A DNA stretch of 64,000 nucleotides from Hysterium pulicare CBS 123377 (lineage: Eukaryota; Ascomycota; Dothideomycetes; Hysteriales; Hysteriaceae): NCBI GenBank assembly GCA_000467715.1, contig AJFK01000217.1, positions 1 to 64,000 on the forward strand, read 5' to 3'. Positions 1 to 10,879 of the stretch are shown here, piece after piece. Position 1 is the first letter of the stretch. Each line of letters starts with the position of its first letter. The position numbers and the translations under genes were made by a program. Below the pieces are notes generated by a model. It had not been told where the DNA came from and did no database searches. It saw only the letters and a list, made by a program, of their open reading frames with translations.

Positions 1-149
1 GCTAGTCACGTGACTAGTCCTCAAACAGATATATTGTAGCTGCTTTCTAAGGTTCGTTCCCTACGGACCTTTGTAGACTAATAAAGTGAATGTCCAAATC
101 GTAACATAGTGCAAGACTAAACAATATAGGGAATGGACATCCGCGAACT

Positions 150-157
150 AAAAAAAA
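150..157 (-). terminator. RNA polymerase III terminator
   Basis: A run of eight T on the minus strand begins 21 nt after the discriminator base of the tRNA, which is the normal place and form of a Pol III stop. It argues that this locus is or was a Pol III gene, even though its B box is now interrupted. Confidence 0.6.
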
Positions 158-197
158 TGAATTAATCAAATGAATGTACTCCCCCACGTGGGCTCGA

Positions 198-248
198 CTT
201 TTCGTACGTTAGAATATGTCCAAATAATGAAGAGAACGATCTACTTAC
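198..248 (-). other. spliceosomal-type intron 2 in the tRNA T loop
   Basis: 51 nt, read on the minus strand. It begins GTAAGTAG, carries a branch-like TTCTAAC about 14 nt from the end, and ends AAAAG. Removing it restores the seven-base loop TTCGAGC between perfectly paired CGTGG and CCACG. It interrupts the internal B-box promoter. Confidence 0.75.
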
Positions 249-294
249 ACCACGAACCTCTCGATTGCATGAGATAACAGTCGAACGCGCTAGC

Positions 295-380
295 CTAATT
301 GGAAGAGTTAGTGACTGATGAATTATTGGAGATCGTTCCCGAGATTGTGTTTTGGACATATCCTGAGATTATCAACTTAC
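295..380 (-). other. spliceosomal-type intron 1 in the tRNA D loop
   Basis: 86 nt, read on the minus strand. It begins GTAAGTTG, has a fungal branch-site match CACTAAC 18 nt before the 3' end, and ends AATTAG. Removing it restores the D loop AATTGGCTA exactly. Its middle (330-364) is the reverse complement, with a few mismatches, of the middle of the second intron. Confidence 0.75.
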
Positions 381-398
381 CAATTGCGCCATGGAGGA

Positions 399-795
399 CT
401 TATTTGTTGAGAAACTTTCCATTTTTTAGCAATATATAGGCGGGTATTTTTTTTAAGCTAAGTTTTTTAAGAAGGAGTCGCATGAAGCCTCGGTGTGACT
501 ACTCAGTGACTGAGAGACCTCGGTAGGAAATAACATCACGACAGCGTCCGTGTTGTCGACACTCGTGAGAAGACGATCAAAGCTCCCAAACCCGAAGTCC
601 TAAAGTTCCATAATCGTTCCATCTCCAAGCTGCATCTGTCAGAAAAAGGAGGCGCTTGAAGCTAGCCAAATGAAGATGTAGCAGGTGTATTTTTCACTTG
701 TGACTCAGCGACCGTATTGAAAGCATCCTCGGCTGTGGAACCTTCCTCCCATCTGAGCATTGTTGATATGTATAATGCCTTTAGCTTGTTAATTG
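399..795. other. intergenic, tRNA upstream side
   Basis: No coding signal. It holds the 5' flank of the minus-strand tRNA and the leader of the next gene. I see short A/T runs but no repeat or RNA gene. Confidence 0.5.
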
Positions 796-3253
796 ATGCA
801 CACTTCTGCAATTGCCTGCCGCAGAGCAGTGCATTCGATAAACACTCATTCTCTGCAGCATATCTGGATCACTGACGACCTTGTCGAAGAGGCGTTTCAT
901 CGATTTCTTCGAACGACCTCTCCTACCCAGAGACGACATGGGAGCAACGTTCCAGGACCATTGGAGGCCAGAAGAAGGCTCGCAAAGCGCCGCATTAATG
1001 GACTTGCTGCATCAGGAGGTGGAGCGTCTCCCTCGATGCCAGGCTTCTGGGCTCTGCTTGGCCTTGGATCACAACGTTCACCTACCTGGACCTACGAACC
1101 ACCCACGAATACCAGGCCAAGCATGCCGTTGAACTCCTGTATGTACTGAGCAGCATTCAACGAAAGAAACTTGAATTAACTCTAGCGCAGCCTTCGAGTA
1201 CCAAGTTCCTCCGCCACCGCCGTTAAGTTCCCCGGACTCCGATGTACATAAAACACCCTCACCTTCCATACTATCCAACGACAACACCAAACTAGAGTCT
1301 ATCCCTATCGAAAATATTGCCCTCAGACAGCGCGAGATTGTGCGTCATGCGGATGCCTTTGCAGACCGTCTGTCTACCTTCAAACATACGATTACGGAGA
1401 GAACAGCTCATTCGCAGATGAAGATTATATTCCATCAGTGCTGTCCAACTGGAGAGGAAGCTCTGCAGTTTAGTCAGATGGTTCTAGCGCATCTACTCGA
1501 GGTTCAATGGCCCACGTCCCGAATTTTACAGTTCTTGATGGATCCCTCTATGAGCTTGCCAGGAACTGGGAATGTTGTCAAGTTTATAAGATCCGTAAAT
1601 AACACCGCATTGGAATTTGGGGAGGCCTCTCTTACCCCGACCGGAAAGCATTACCAGAGGCTCAAACAATCCTACCAGAGGCTCCTGCCAAAAGTCGTGG
1701 CAATGAACGTCGAGCACATGTTGAGTGAAGCCGAAGTGTTAGACATCATATCTGAGCTTTCATCAATTTCTTCTCCGATATTGCATGACCGTGAACGGAC
1801 TTCCTTATACCGATCTTTATGGGAGTCGAGTTCATTTGACTGGACAGAAGATTCGCGCGTGGCGTTCGATCACACGTTCCTGAGCCATGTCTTGCAGGCT
1901 TATCAAGCTGACGTCAATCCGGCGGATCTCAAAAATCCGACTTTGAAGGGCCATCAAAATCCGTTCATCGAACTTTTTGCAGGTCTGGTTCAAGCAGTCG
2001 GCAATGAGAAGAGTTCCTTAACCAAGCAACTTATCTGGACATGCCGCAGTATACCTCGAGGCAAACTACTTGAGTGTATTGAGTCGACCACTCTCAGCGT
2101 TTTACATTCATGTACCCAAAGGAACTCTGAGCAACCACTCTCGCATTGGTTGAACCAACTTTCTATCTTCGCTCGCGTCGATAGGGAACATGCTGACAAC
2201 ATTCTGGCCACCGCATATTACTGTCTTGCTGCCAACGATGTGAGCCCCAACGACGTAGACATGCATCTCGACAAGATAGGGTCGAAGCAGGCGATTATGG
2301 TATTACTTGAATATTGGGTTCCCAGATATGTACCAGCCCAAGTGCTAAGTGGCAGTGGCTCTTCCGCTTCACCATTTGCCGTCTTCACAAGCCATTTCAA
2401 AAAATCTCTAGACGGGCTCCAGAAGCCAAAAGTAGAACGGTTGCTATACACCCTGGTCGAGGAGATGGACAAACATAAGATACCAACTGGCGAAACAGCT
2501 ACCCGCATTGTGGATTTTGTATACCATCACCAGCGCTTTGGGGGCCCCAAGACGCTGCTAAGATTCGTCAGTAAATTGCGTTTCAAGAGCAAGAGTAGGC
2601 TTTTACCTTCATCGGAGCGAATAAACCCCGCCCTTTTCTATAAGATCATCCTCGACGCGAAGGGTAAAGATCCCGGTTTTGCCCATAGTCTCTGCAGATT
2701 GATTGTTGATATGGAACTGGACCATGATCCGGATTTTCCACTGTCGGAAATTCTAGTTGCCCTAGAAGAGCATGGGACGATAACGCGTATCGTCAATACC
2801 GCAAAAGAGCGCTTTAATCAATTACCAACAGCCTATTGGAACCGTCCAACAGAGTCGTTATTTGAAATTCGTAGCGAGCTCGTACATCAAATCGCATATC
2901 AGTACTCTCTTGATACAAAGCGCACAGTCAGGGGAGCTGGGCGTTCTGTGTATTGTTTGTATAAGTACATCCGTTCGAAAAAGCTCCCGCTTGGGCCTCT
3001 GATGACGAAGGCTATTGTGCAGGTCTTTATAATAAGACCACTCCAGGAAAACAGATGGGTCAGTACCAGGCGTTATCTTTGGGTTCGCCATGTAGTTGGC
3101 ATGGTGGAAGGGCAACACGTCCAAAGAACGATGGACAGGATGTTTACTATGTGGAGGGGACAGCTTATTCTTGTAGCCCAGAAGAAGCTACATGAGTCCG
3201 GTGGCTCCGGTCGAGGAAATGTCACTACTATGAAGAGGTTGGGGCTCATATGA
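796..3253 (+). CDS. conserved fungal protein of unknown function, 801 aa
   Basis: Two exons, 796-1138 and 1191-3253, separated by a 52-nt intron (GTATGT, GAATTAAC branch, GCGCAG); the join gives one 801-aa frame. The start is the ATG at 796. The first 45 or so residues are followed by a basic stretch (PLEARRRLAKRR, about residue 56) and then a Gly/Ser-rich linker and a Pro tract. The remaining 650 residues are mostly helical-looking, without cysteine motifs or a clear catalytic signature, and end in a basic tail. The repeated helical character is reminiscent of mitochondrial RNA-maturation (PPR-like) proteins, but I cannot place it in a family and see no strong presequence. Neighbours give no functional hint. 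Confidence 0.75.
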
Positions 3254-3550
3254 TTGGTCTCCTCGATTTGGAGGATGTAAAAGGACAATCAAAATATTAC
3301 ATGAATCTATCTTGATAGATTAAAGAGTTCCATTAATAGTAGTACTACCCTTATATTTTCCTTATTATGATTTTACCACCCATCTCATATCGGAAGGCGG
3401 CACAAGAAGTGAATAGAGGTTGCTCTCACAGTAGGAAACTCCCTTCTAGCCCTGTCGCAGAGCTCAAACACGCTTGGTTGACCCCAACAACCGTCATTTT
3501 GAGAGCATACGCATCTTCCCGAAGCTACAAACTCCATCCCCTGCCTTTGC

Positions 3551-4409
3551 TTAACTCATCACTTCACTTTTCCCTTCCCCACCCTTAACCACCTCCCACA
3601 TCCCTTTCGTCAACCCAAGACAAATCAAATCCCTCAACTCCCCCGTTCTCAACCTAACATGCTCCCTCTGAACACCCTCAACCACATACCCACACGCCTC
3701 AAGACACTTTACACTCCCCACATTCCCCGCCCCGACCCCGGCCCAAATCTTCGTCCACTCCCTCTGCTCAAACGCCCACCCCGTCATCCCCCAAACCGCC
3801 TCCCGCATAATCCCCTTCCCCCACCACTCCTCGCCAATCCAGTAGCCGATTTCTGCCGTGTGGGCTTGGATGTCGGAACCGGGTTTTAGACCTATACCGC
3901 CGATGATGGTGGCGGGGGCGGAGGAGAGCGTGATGACGAAGTGGTTTTGGATGGGTTGGGATAGACACATTGTTATCCAGGTGGTGGCGGAGTCGAGCGT
4001 ATAGGGATGGGGGAAGGCGAGGGTCACTAAAGGTGGGAGTAGAATTAGTACGAAGTTCGAAAAGGGGTTTTGGTGCTGCCAGAACCCGCGTAATACTTCT
4101 TCTACTTATGCTTTTCTAATCTTCAGATACCACTTGGGTGGGATCTGGATAATGAACATGTAAGGGAAAAGTATAAGATGGGGACATGGAGTTTGTACCC
4201 GGACCTTACGTACTGTATTTTGCTATGTTGAATGGTGAGGCGGCCTTCGCTGTGCTGGGGGCATCGGAGAGATGCATTGGGCGGATGGAGAGTCTTTGTG
4301 TTGTGAAGATGGGTTGAGGAAGGGGAGTTTCTGATGAGGCGGATTGTGTTGAGGATGTTGAGGATGTGTTTTCCATTGGTGGCACTTGAGTTGCTGTGGC
4401 TGAGTCCAT
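3551..4409 (-). CDS. GNAT-family N-acetyltransferase (RimJ/RimL type)
   Basis: Exons 4409-4214 and 4026-3551 with a 188-nt intron (GTACGT..TTTAG) give 223 aa. The join reads AKYMTLAFPHPYT, the usual start of strand/helix 1 in this family. After a Ser/Thr-rich N-terminus (about residues 1-30) come the motif FTTQRLSIRPM (strand 1), a GGIGLKPG region, and the acetyl-CoA-binding segment EIGYWIGEEWWGKGIMREAV, followed by NVGSVKCLEACGY, where the conserved Asn and the C-terminal strand lie. Such proteins transfer acetyl from acetyl-CoA to an amine (an N-terminal amino group or small molecule); the substrate cannot be told. The gene is convergent with the 801-aa protein gene, about 300 bp away. Confidence 0.9.
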
Positions 4410-5001
4410 TTTACTTGAGTAGGAAGACCGGGGGTCTTCTTTTCGATTGGTATTGGTAGGATGAAAGGCGAGGGCAGTTGAGTAGCTGATTAAATAGTCG
4501 TGATGCGTGCGATTACTGAGTCATCGGGCTCGGCGATGAATGCATTGGCGGTGTACGGGAAATGCGAAGTCTCCCTTAATCTAGACTCGGGTTATACAGA
4601 CGTCGGCTAACATGGGATGAATCTTGAAGCACAATGGCACCTTCCAAATTTGCTTAAACCTGATCAGCACTAATGTAGTATGAGGCTGATTTGATAACCT
4701 TGGAAGCTATTAAACATATCACTCGTTTTCTTAATGGTAGAGTTGTCGCGAAATATTTTCAGAGTTGAATGTCAGTTAATAGTTCCAGTAACCCCATGTT
4801 ATCATCAAGTCTTACACGCAACTTTGAGGCGTACATTACGATGCGTACAACCTTCAGTGGTCGTACGTGGTGATGATTTCGTGGTGTTTATGGTCCGTGC
4901 GCGCCGATAAGAATTACTGATAAGCTAGGCGAGACGCGAGGCGCGTTTCTCTTGAACTTTGGGCTTCATGTTTGCCATTCTTTGCTCTAGTCAACCATAA
5001 C
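4410..5001. other. intergenic between divergent genes
   Basis: 592 bp shared promoter region of the minus-strand acetyltransferase and plus-strand ECO1. No repeat, RNA gene or convincing ORF seen. Confidence 0.5.
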
Positions 5002-6270
5002 ATGTCTTCCATAAGGATGAGGTTTGTCGCCAGAGTCGTATGATTATCTAGAGCTAATTGTGACTGTAGGAAAACAATCAAGACATATTCACGACAGCGA
5101 ACACATTCCTTAAATGACGAAGAGCCACCAACCAAACGGAGACGCGTCGAATCCAGTATACCAACAGATGGGCCGCACATTCTGCAACATGAAAGTTTGA
5201 TAGTATCAGCTCCAAGCTCCCAGGCTGCAATTCCTACGTCTAGCCCCAAGGAACCGCCGATATTCTCAGATGATGTTCCGTCCACTTCCAGCCCACCTTC
5301 TTCCCCTCCTCCACAACAAATCTCCCCTCTGCCTACTCAATCTCGAAGACCAATATTCTCCTTTCTGAAGAGAAAGGCTGAGCCTAAACTGTTCGCCAAG
5401 AAGCCACTCTCAGAAACAAGCCACAATGTGCAACCTCAATCGCAACCACTGATGAAGAAGAAGCGCCTCACGCAAATGCAACTCGATCTCGGAGGCGATG
5501 TTCGAAAGTCGTGTAAAATATGTGGAATGGACTACATACCCTCGAACATTGAAGACGCAGCATTACACAAGAAATTCCATGCGATGAATGTTGGGGGTGT
5601 GGATCTGGCTAAATCGTTGGTGGAGAAGATCAGGAAGAACAAGGTCTGGGCTGGAGGAGATGGAAGCTTCATAACCGTGATAGCGAGAAAGAACTTGACA
5701 TCATTCCGAAGCAAAGCAGAAGAAGTGCTGGAGGTTGTCAACAAGGAGCTTGCCGCTGTAACAATACCGGACAGTGAGCTCTGGGGTCAGATATCAATTC
5801 CGGAAACGTCCAGCGCGCATGTCAAGGATGGGGACGGCCAGACAGCCAGAACGGGAGTAAGGGCTCGCTCAACTGGGGATCGCTTCAAGGTGTACCTGTA
5901 CATTCGAGGCCAGAAATGTGTAGGAGCTTGCCTAGCAGAGAGAATTCAGGAGGCTTACACGGTGGTGGATCCGGAGGATGACGAGTCTGGCGGGACGCAA
6001 AGGCCGCATGTTGACTCGCAGAGTTCTTCTATTCTTGTCAGCAATACGGCCGAGGCGTCGATCCTAGGCATATCACGAATCTGGACATCTAACTTGCATC
6101 GGCACTGCGGAATAGCGACGGCGCTCTTAGATTCCGCGAGGTCCGACTTTCTGTATGGTATGACTGTAACGAAGGAAATGGTAGCTTTCAGTCAACCAAC
6201 TGAAAGCGGAGGTCAATTGGCTAGGAAATGGTTTGGGAAGAGAATTGGTTGGCATGTTTACGTCGATTGA
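5002..6270 (+). CDS. ECO1: N-acetyltransferase Eco1 (sister-chromatid cohesion)
   Basis: Exon 1 is only 20 nt (5002-5021, MSSIRM plus two bases); a 48-nt intron GTTTGT..TGTAG precedes exon 2 (5070-6270); total 406 aa. Eco1/ESCO acetylates two lysines of Smc3 in S phase to lock cohesin on DNA. The N-terminus is disordered and basic (KTIKTYSRQR, RRR), then a PIP-like QMQLDLG stretch (about 143-149) for PCNA docking. A C2H2 finger follows with C155, C158, H173 and H177. The C-terminal acetyltransferase core (about 340-406) carries GISRIW..HRHCGIATALLD and AFSQPTESGGQLARKW, both typical of the family. The first exon is easy to miss because the second has no upstream ATG. Identification is firm. 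Confidence 0.93.
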
Positions 6271-6680
6271 TAATACGTTCATGTTGTTAACGTGAAAGCT
6301 GGTGGTGGATGAGGGCTTTAAGTAACATGCTTATTGGGGCGGTACAGTAATCGAGGGTCGGACTTTAGGATAGAGTCTTACTCCGTACAAGGCATAGATA
6401 GGCACCGAACTGATAGAACGCAGCTCCAATGCAGGAAAAACAGACAGAACCATAGAAGTTGTGAATTACATGGTGAAAGTGATTATTGTTCTTGCTTGGT
6501 GGGGGCGGGCAACCCACCAAGGCGGTCAAGATGGTGCGGATCAGGTTGTTGGCACTACTCCTCGATCTGCTCAAGCATGTTGGCGACGATCAGCAACACA
6601 CCTCTAAGCCTACTCTCGTGCGCTGCGGACTCGAGATTCCTCCATGTACATAGAACAATGCATTGTTTCTAGCCTTCAAA
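6271..6680. other. intergenic
   Basis: 410 bp between ECO1 and the next plus-strand gene. Small ORFs on both strands here have no protein-like composition; I treat the stretch as 3' and 5' untranslated sequence. Confidence 0.5.
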
Positions 6681-8711
6681 ATGTCTGGGAATCCGTTCCG
6701 CGTCTCCCAGCAACAGAAACAACCCGCTATCAATTTCACAGCACCCGCATTCAGCGCTCACCATGCCTTGTCGGGAGCTGCTGATGATGGCTCAGGGCAG
6801 GCGTTAGATAACGGTATATCCTGCCTGTGATAGCGTTTACTTTTCCTGGGGAGCAAGAATAATAGTATCATAGTGAACACCTCGTCGTTACCGACCAAGA
6901 CAAAGAAATCCGTCCGCATAGAATCTCCCACGTCCTCACCTCCGCATTCGGCCTTCCATGAGCCCGAAGATGCTTTACTTCAACGAATAAGTCGTGAAAG
7001 CCATATTGGCACGCCGCCTCCCGTCAGTCCCACGACTCTCTCCGACTCTACAGAGGGGTCAGTCGTCGATCCTTTTTCGAAAGACACGGAGGGTGATGAT
7101 AGGACCGAGAATCAGGAACTCACAAGGAATACGAGGAGAATCTCGGTTATGGCAGAGACAGCTTCAGCTTCATCGCAATCTTTGACCGGTGTTCCTCCAA
7201 ATCCATTTCACAAGACGTTGGCAACAATTGAACCCTCATTGAAGGCCACCGCAGAACATCGGGAAGCATTGTCTGATCGGCCAGTCCCGGAGAGGACAGG
7301 ATCAGGAAACACAAGAGGTTCGATGGACGTGGAGTCCTTCAAGAGGCTTCTGATGACTGGCAGTGCCAATCCGTCAAATTCCGGGACTCCGTCAGCACAA
7401 CCCGTTCTCCACAACCCTATTCATGGGGCAATCATGGAAAGCAGTAGTAGCACAGATACATCCTCTATTTCACGACAGTCAATATTTGAATCCATGCAAG
7501 AACCACATTCAGAGACTCCCCGAACATCATATGATATGGCCGCGTCTGACGACGACGAAAGAGCGGTCTTGGTGGGCGAAGGTAGGAAGAATGAGAAGAA
7601 GAAACCACCACCCCCAAAGCATCGACATGGCAAGTTGGTCACTTCAAGACAACCACAGATTGTGTCCTTTTCAGATTTTTCCGCGTCTGTCATATCTCAG
7701 CCCGCGCAATCCGCATCTCCAGAAGCAACAACGTCTCGTACTTTGAACAGAACGAATTCCAATCTGAACAAACCATTACCCCTTCCTCCCGTTTCATCCC
7801 CGACCCCCGTTTCGTCAACGTCCGCGTACATCGTCACTCAGGCAATAACTCAAGATGAACTACCAACACAGCCGAGTATTCAGGAACCTGTATCCAATCC
7901 AACTGAACCGTCACCATCTCAAAAGAAAGCACCGCCTCCTCCACCGATCGCCAGACGTCAGAGTCAACTACGCTCCTCGACCACAAAGAATCGATCGCGA
8001 AGCAATTCTGCATTAACAACATCATCTCAAATCTCCGAAATCTCCGCCCCAAGCCTGGCTGACGCACCCACTTCCCAACCTCAGCCTCAAAAGTCTCCAC
8101 CCCCGCCTCCTCCCAAGCGCCGTCATGGGAATAGCATTACTGGTAGCGCTAACACGTCTTCAACTGAATTACCATCCACCGCATCGACCCGCCAATCAAC
8201 ACTATCATCACCGCCTCCCCCGGCACCTCGTCGAACCGCAGTAAACTCTCCCCCATCATCGCCATCGCTCCCACTGGCTCGCACAGCTTCCCTCAATTCT
8301 AACCGCGCTCCTCGCTCTACACCTTCCGAAACCCCTTCCGCCTTGCCACCTCCACCACCTCCACCTCGTCGCCGCCAGTCGGGGAGATCAAGCTTCGACA
8401 GGGAGCGTCCTATTGCAGGCGCAAGCAGTTCTCCTACAGGTAGCCGGCGCCCTAGCGGGGAACTCCTGCGGAGCAGCCTCGACGGTGGGAACAGAAGGAC
8501 CAGCGTCACGAGTGAAAGCTCGCTACGGCATGAATACGCTCCGACTGAGTCGGCGCTATACTCGCTCAAAGGAGAAGGACTGCAAGAAGAACCCCAACAG
8601 ATGGAGCCGGTCACCTCAACTCAAAGCAATACATCAGGTATCTTAGATGATATGGAGAAGTTCCAGCGAGAGATTGATGAGCTAAGGGATCGGTATGGGA
8701 AGAGTAGTTGA
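6681..8711 (+). CDS. proline-rich intrinsically disordered protein, 656 aa
   Basis: Exons 6681-6813 and 6874-8711 around a 60-nt intron (GTATAT..TCATAG) give 656 aa. The N-terminus starts MSGNPFRVSQQQ. The body is Ser/Thr/Pro-rich with at least five polyproline tracts next to basic RR or KR (PPPPKHRHGK, PPPPPIARRQ, PPPPPPKRRHG, PPPPAPRRT, PPPPPPPRRRQ), the layout of SH3- or profilin-binding scaffold proteins of the actin cortex. A short conserved-looking C-terminal coil (DDMEKFQREIDELRDRYG) closes the protein. No enzyme domain. The role in actin or endocytic patches is an inference from composition alone. Confidence 0.8.
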
Positions 8712-10028
8712 GGGCAGCACGAGTATGCATGCTTTGTCTCCGAGCAGGAAGTAAGATAAAGGGAGCGAAACGGAGGAAAATGAACTCGACTATCATGTCG
8801 ATATGATACATGGCATGAGCATTGTTGTTTTATGATGGGTCCTGCAAATAGGATATCTGCATTGGCGTTGGTGTTAGTGTAGGAGCTATATGGACAATCG
8901 GCGTATTTTGCATTAGCTTCTGTTTGGGTGGAGAGTGTATCGCTTATCTTCGTTGAGACAGTATACATAGGTATAGTCGTATACTGAAGATAATGAAATA
9001 AGATGGAGGTCCCAGTCCTAATTTTTAACTATCTAAAGTCTCCCCTTTTCTATTTAACTATATACCAGGATTCAAAAATCATGCTATGTTAGTATAAGTC
9101 TCCTGGTGCGAAGTTGCTTCAACGCTTTCAGCAGAGTTCCAGTCTTCTTTAGACGCAACGAGGAGAGACTTTAAGAAGGTGGGGCTTAGCTTTATCCATC
9201 TTCTTTACAGCTAACTGGTTCCTATGACCAATATAAATTAATTTTCTATGTAGTATAGATGGTGGAGGACCTTGACAGGAGCATTTGTTAGCTTATTCAG
9301 CTAAAATGAACCGAAGCCAAGCCCCATCGGGTATGGTCCCAATTCTTAATTCCCTAAACTTGTGGCCCTCTAAAGGTGTTCGACAACTTTCTCCATCCTC
9401 GCATGCCCTACAAGCAGATGCCTCTGCGGTGTCAGGATCAGGAGCGAAAATGTAACTCTATCTAGGTATAGGCATCAGGATAGGAAAGCTTTTCGAAAGT
9501 ATTCGGGGGAGACAGTAAGGAGACGGTTTCTTATGAAGAAGAAGAGATTGGTAGAGTTCGACCGTGCGTACGCGGCGATTATATCTGAAGCTCTCGTCAT
9601 GTTTGATTTCATTTCATGTCGTAACGGCGTTTCTTTTGATCCTTCTTGCGAATTTCTTTTGGTTGTTTCTCAAGGAGAGGAGGCAGCAATGGGAAGGCTC
9701 GTCTTGTTAGTTTGTTCTAAGTGTCGAAATTATGGAAGGATTCACTCATTGAAGCTATCGGGATGTGGTATTATCCTGCTGCGTAAATCTATATCATGTC
9801 AAGCCACAGTGTGCGAGACTACGGCCGAAGAAAGTATGACGAAGAGACCAACCAGTGAAATCTTTTATATAATACCTAGGCCCAGTGACACCCTTAGAGC
9901 CAAACTATCTATACACTTCCTTCGACGCCAAATTCTTGATGACACCATACCCCGATCCAGCAATATCCCAATAATCAAATTCCTCCCATATACTTCCCCC
10001 CTCCAGCCCAAGAGAACCCCCTCGCACC
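8712..10028. other. long intergenic stretch
   Basis: About 1.3 kb between convergent genes. It contains a 167-codon ORF (9533-10036 +) that overlaps the MOG1 3' end and has no recognisable features. I see no repeat family, tRNA or other RNA gene. Confidence 0.5.
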
Positions 10029-10879
10029 CTAATTAACAAAAAGCCCAAAATCCCTAACCTCAAAACTCCTCAAAACCCTCTCCCTCACAACGCCCGCATC
10101 CTCCATAACCTTCCCAAACCGCCCCTCTTCCATCTTCACTTCTTCTTTCGGGTACTCACCCGGCACGTGGGGCACATTGATCGTGATGACGATGTCGGTT
10201 TTCTGCTCGGCGAGGCGGACGAGGAGCATTAGGATGCCGGTGAAGTCGGGTGAGGGCTGGCGGCGGCGAGGGGTGGTGGAAATTTGTGAGGGGTTTGTGG
10301 GGGAGGGAGGGTGTTGGGTTGCGAAGAGGGTGGGGACGGGGACGGTGCTGTGGGGTTGGTTAGTACAGTTGTGGGTTTGGAAACGTAACCAGGTAAATGG
10401 AATAGGAGAGAGGATGAAGCTGGGATACTGTTTGATAGTCGTCCATGGATGAAGAAAGTCCTCCACGTGATATCAAATTCTGAATCCCCCAAAAATTTGT
10501 AGGAAAGAGAACAAAGAGTTCATTTCAATAGAAGAGAAAATCAACTTACGGCATCTTAACCAAAGCTTTGCTCCCCGAATTCTCCCATAACTTCGTCTCA
10601 TCTCCAGAATCCCGAACCAGGTCCTCGAAATGGATTTTCAACGCTTCTTCATCAGGCTTCTCGACTCTTTCACAAATGTCGAAGATGATGCTTGTGAAGC
10701 CGTTGCTGTCAAGGTACACTTCTTGGTTGTCGGGGACTTGACGAATGTCACTATTGTCAAGGGTTAGTATGGGGTGGTTAAGGATGGGAGAGGGAGTTAA
10801 AGGACCTGACATCGCCGAAGCCGACGGGGAGGTCGACGGTTATGGCACCGCCGAAGAGTTCAGTGTTTTTGAATGACAT
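10029..10879 (-). CDS. MOG1: Ran-binding nuclear import factor Mog1
   Basis: Three exons (10879-10806, 10750-10550, 10347-10029) give 197 aa, the normal Mog1 size. Mog1 binds Ran, favours nucleotide release and supports nuclear protein import. Visible family signatures are ELFGGAITVDLP (N-terminus), the join DVSDIRQVPDNQEVYLD that builds the conserved Ran-contact patch (about residues 24-38), and the C-terminal half with LMLLVRLAEQKTDIVITINVPH and SFEVRDFGLF. Intron 1 has an unusual donor (GTCCTT) but a perfect branch site ACTAACC. Intron 2 is long for this window (202 nt, GTAAGT..CCACAG). Confidence 0.92.

Larger units (their letters stand above)
179..398 (-). tRNA. tRNA-Asn(GUU) split by two spliceosomal-type introns
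   Basis: Three separate segments of the minus strand assemble into a complete cloverleaf of 74 nt when 295-380, 266-274 and 198-248 are removed. Acceptor stem TCCTCCA/TGGGGGA pairs fully (one T-G wobble); D stem GCGC/GCGC encloses loop AATTGGCTA; anticodon stem TTCGA/TCGAG encloses CTGTTAA (anticodon GTT at 278-276); T stem CGTGG/CCACG encloses TTCGAGC; discriminator G. All invariant positions I checked are present (U8, A14, G18, G19, A21, U33, U54, U55, C56, A58). The 9-nt intron after base 37 is at the canonical tRNA intron site. The other two insertions start GTAAGT and end AG, and lie between G18/G19 and T54/T55. The second one splits the B box. Pair 1-72 is U-A rather than the usual G-C. 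It could be a living gene with novel processing or an intron-invaded tRNA fossil. The tRNA reading itself is secure; activity is unknown. Confidence 0.85.

Noticed and set aside
162-359. 65-codon ORF over the tRNA locus
   Set aside because: It coincides with the tRNA and its introns; composition and length fit chance, and the cloverleaf explains the sequence better.
8123-8614. 163-codon minus-strand ORF
   Set aside because: Antisense shadow of the proline-rich gene; its Gly/Val/Ser bias mirrors the sense polyproline tracts.
9533-10036. 167-codon plus-strand ORF
   Set aside because: Mixed composition, no domain, overlaps the 3' end of MOG1, and lies in a stretch with no other coding signal.
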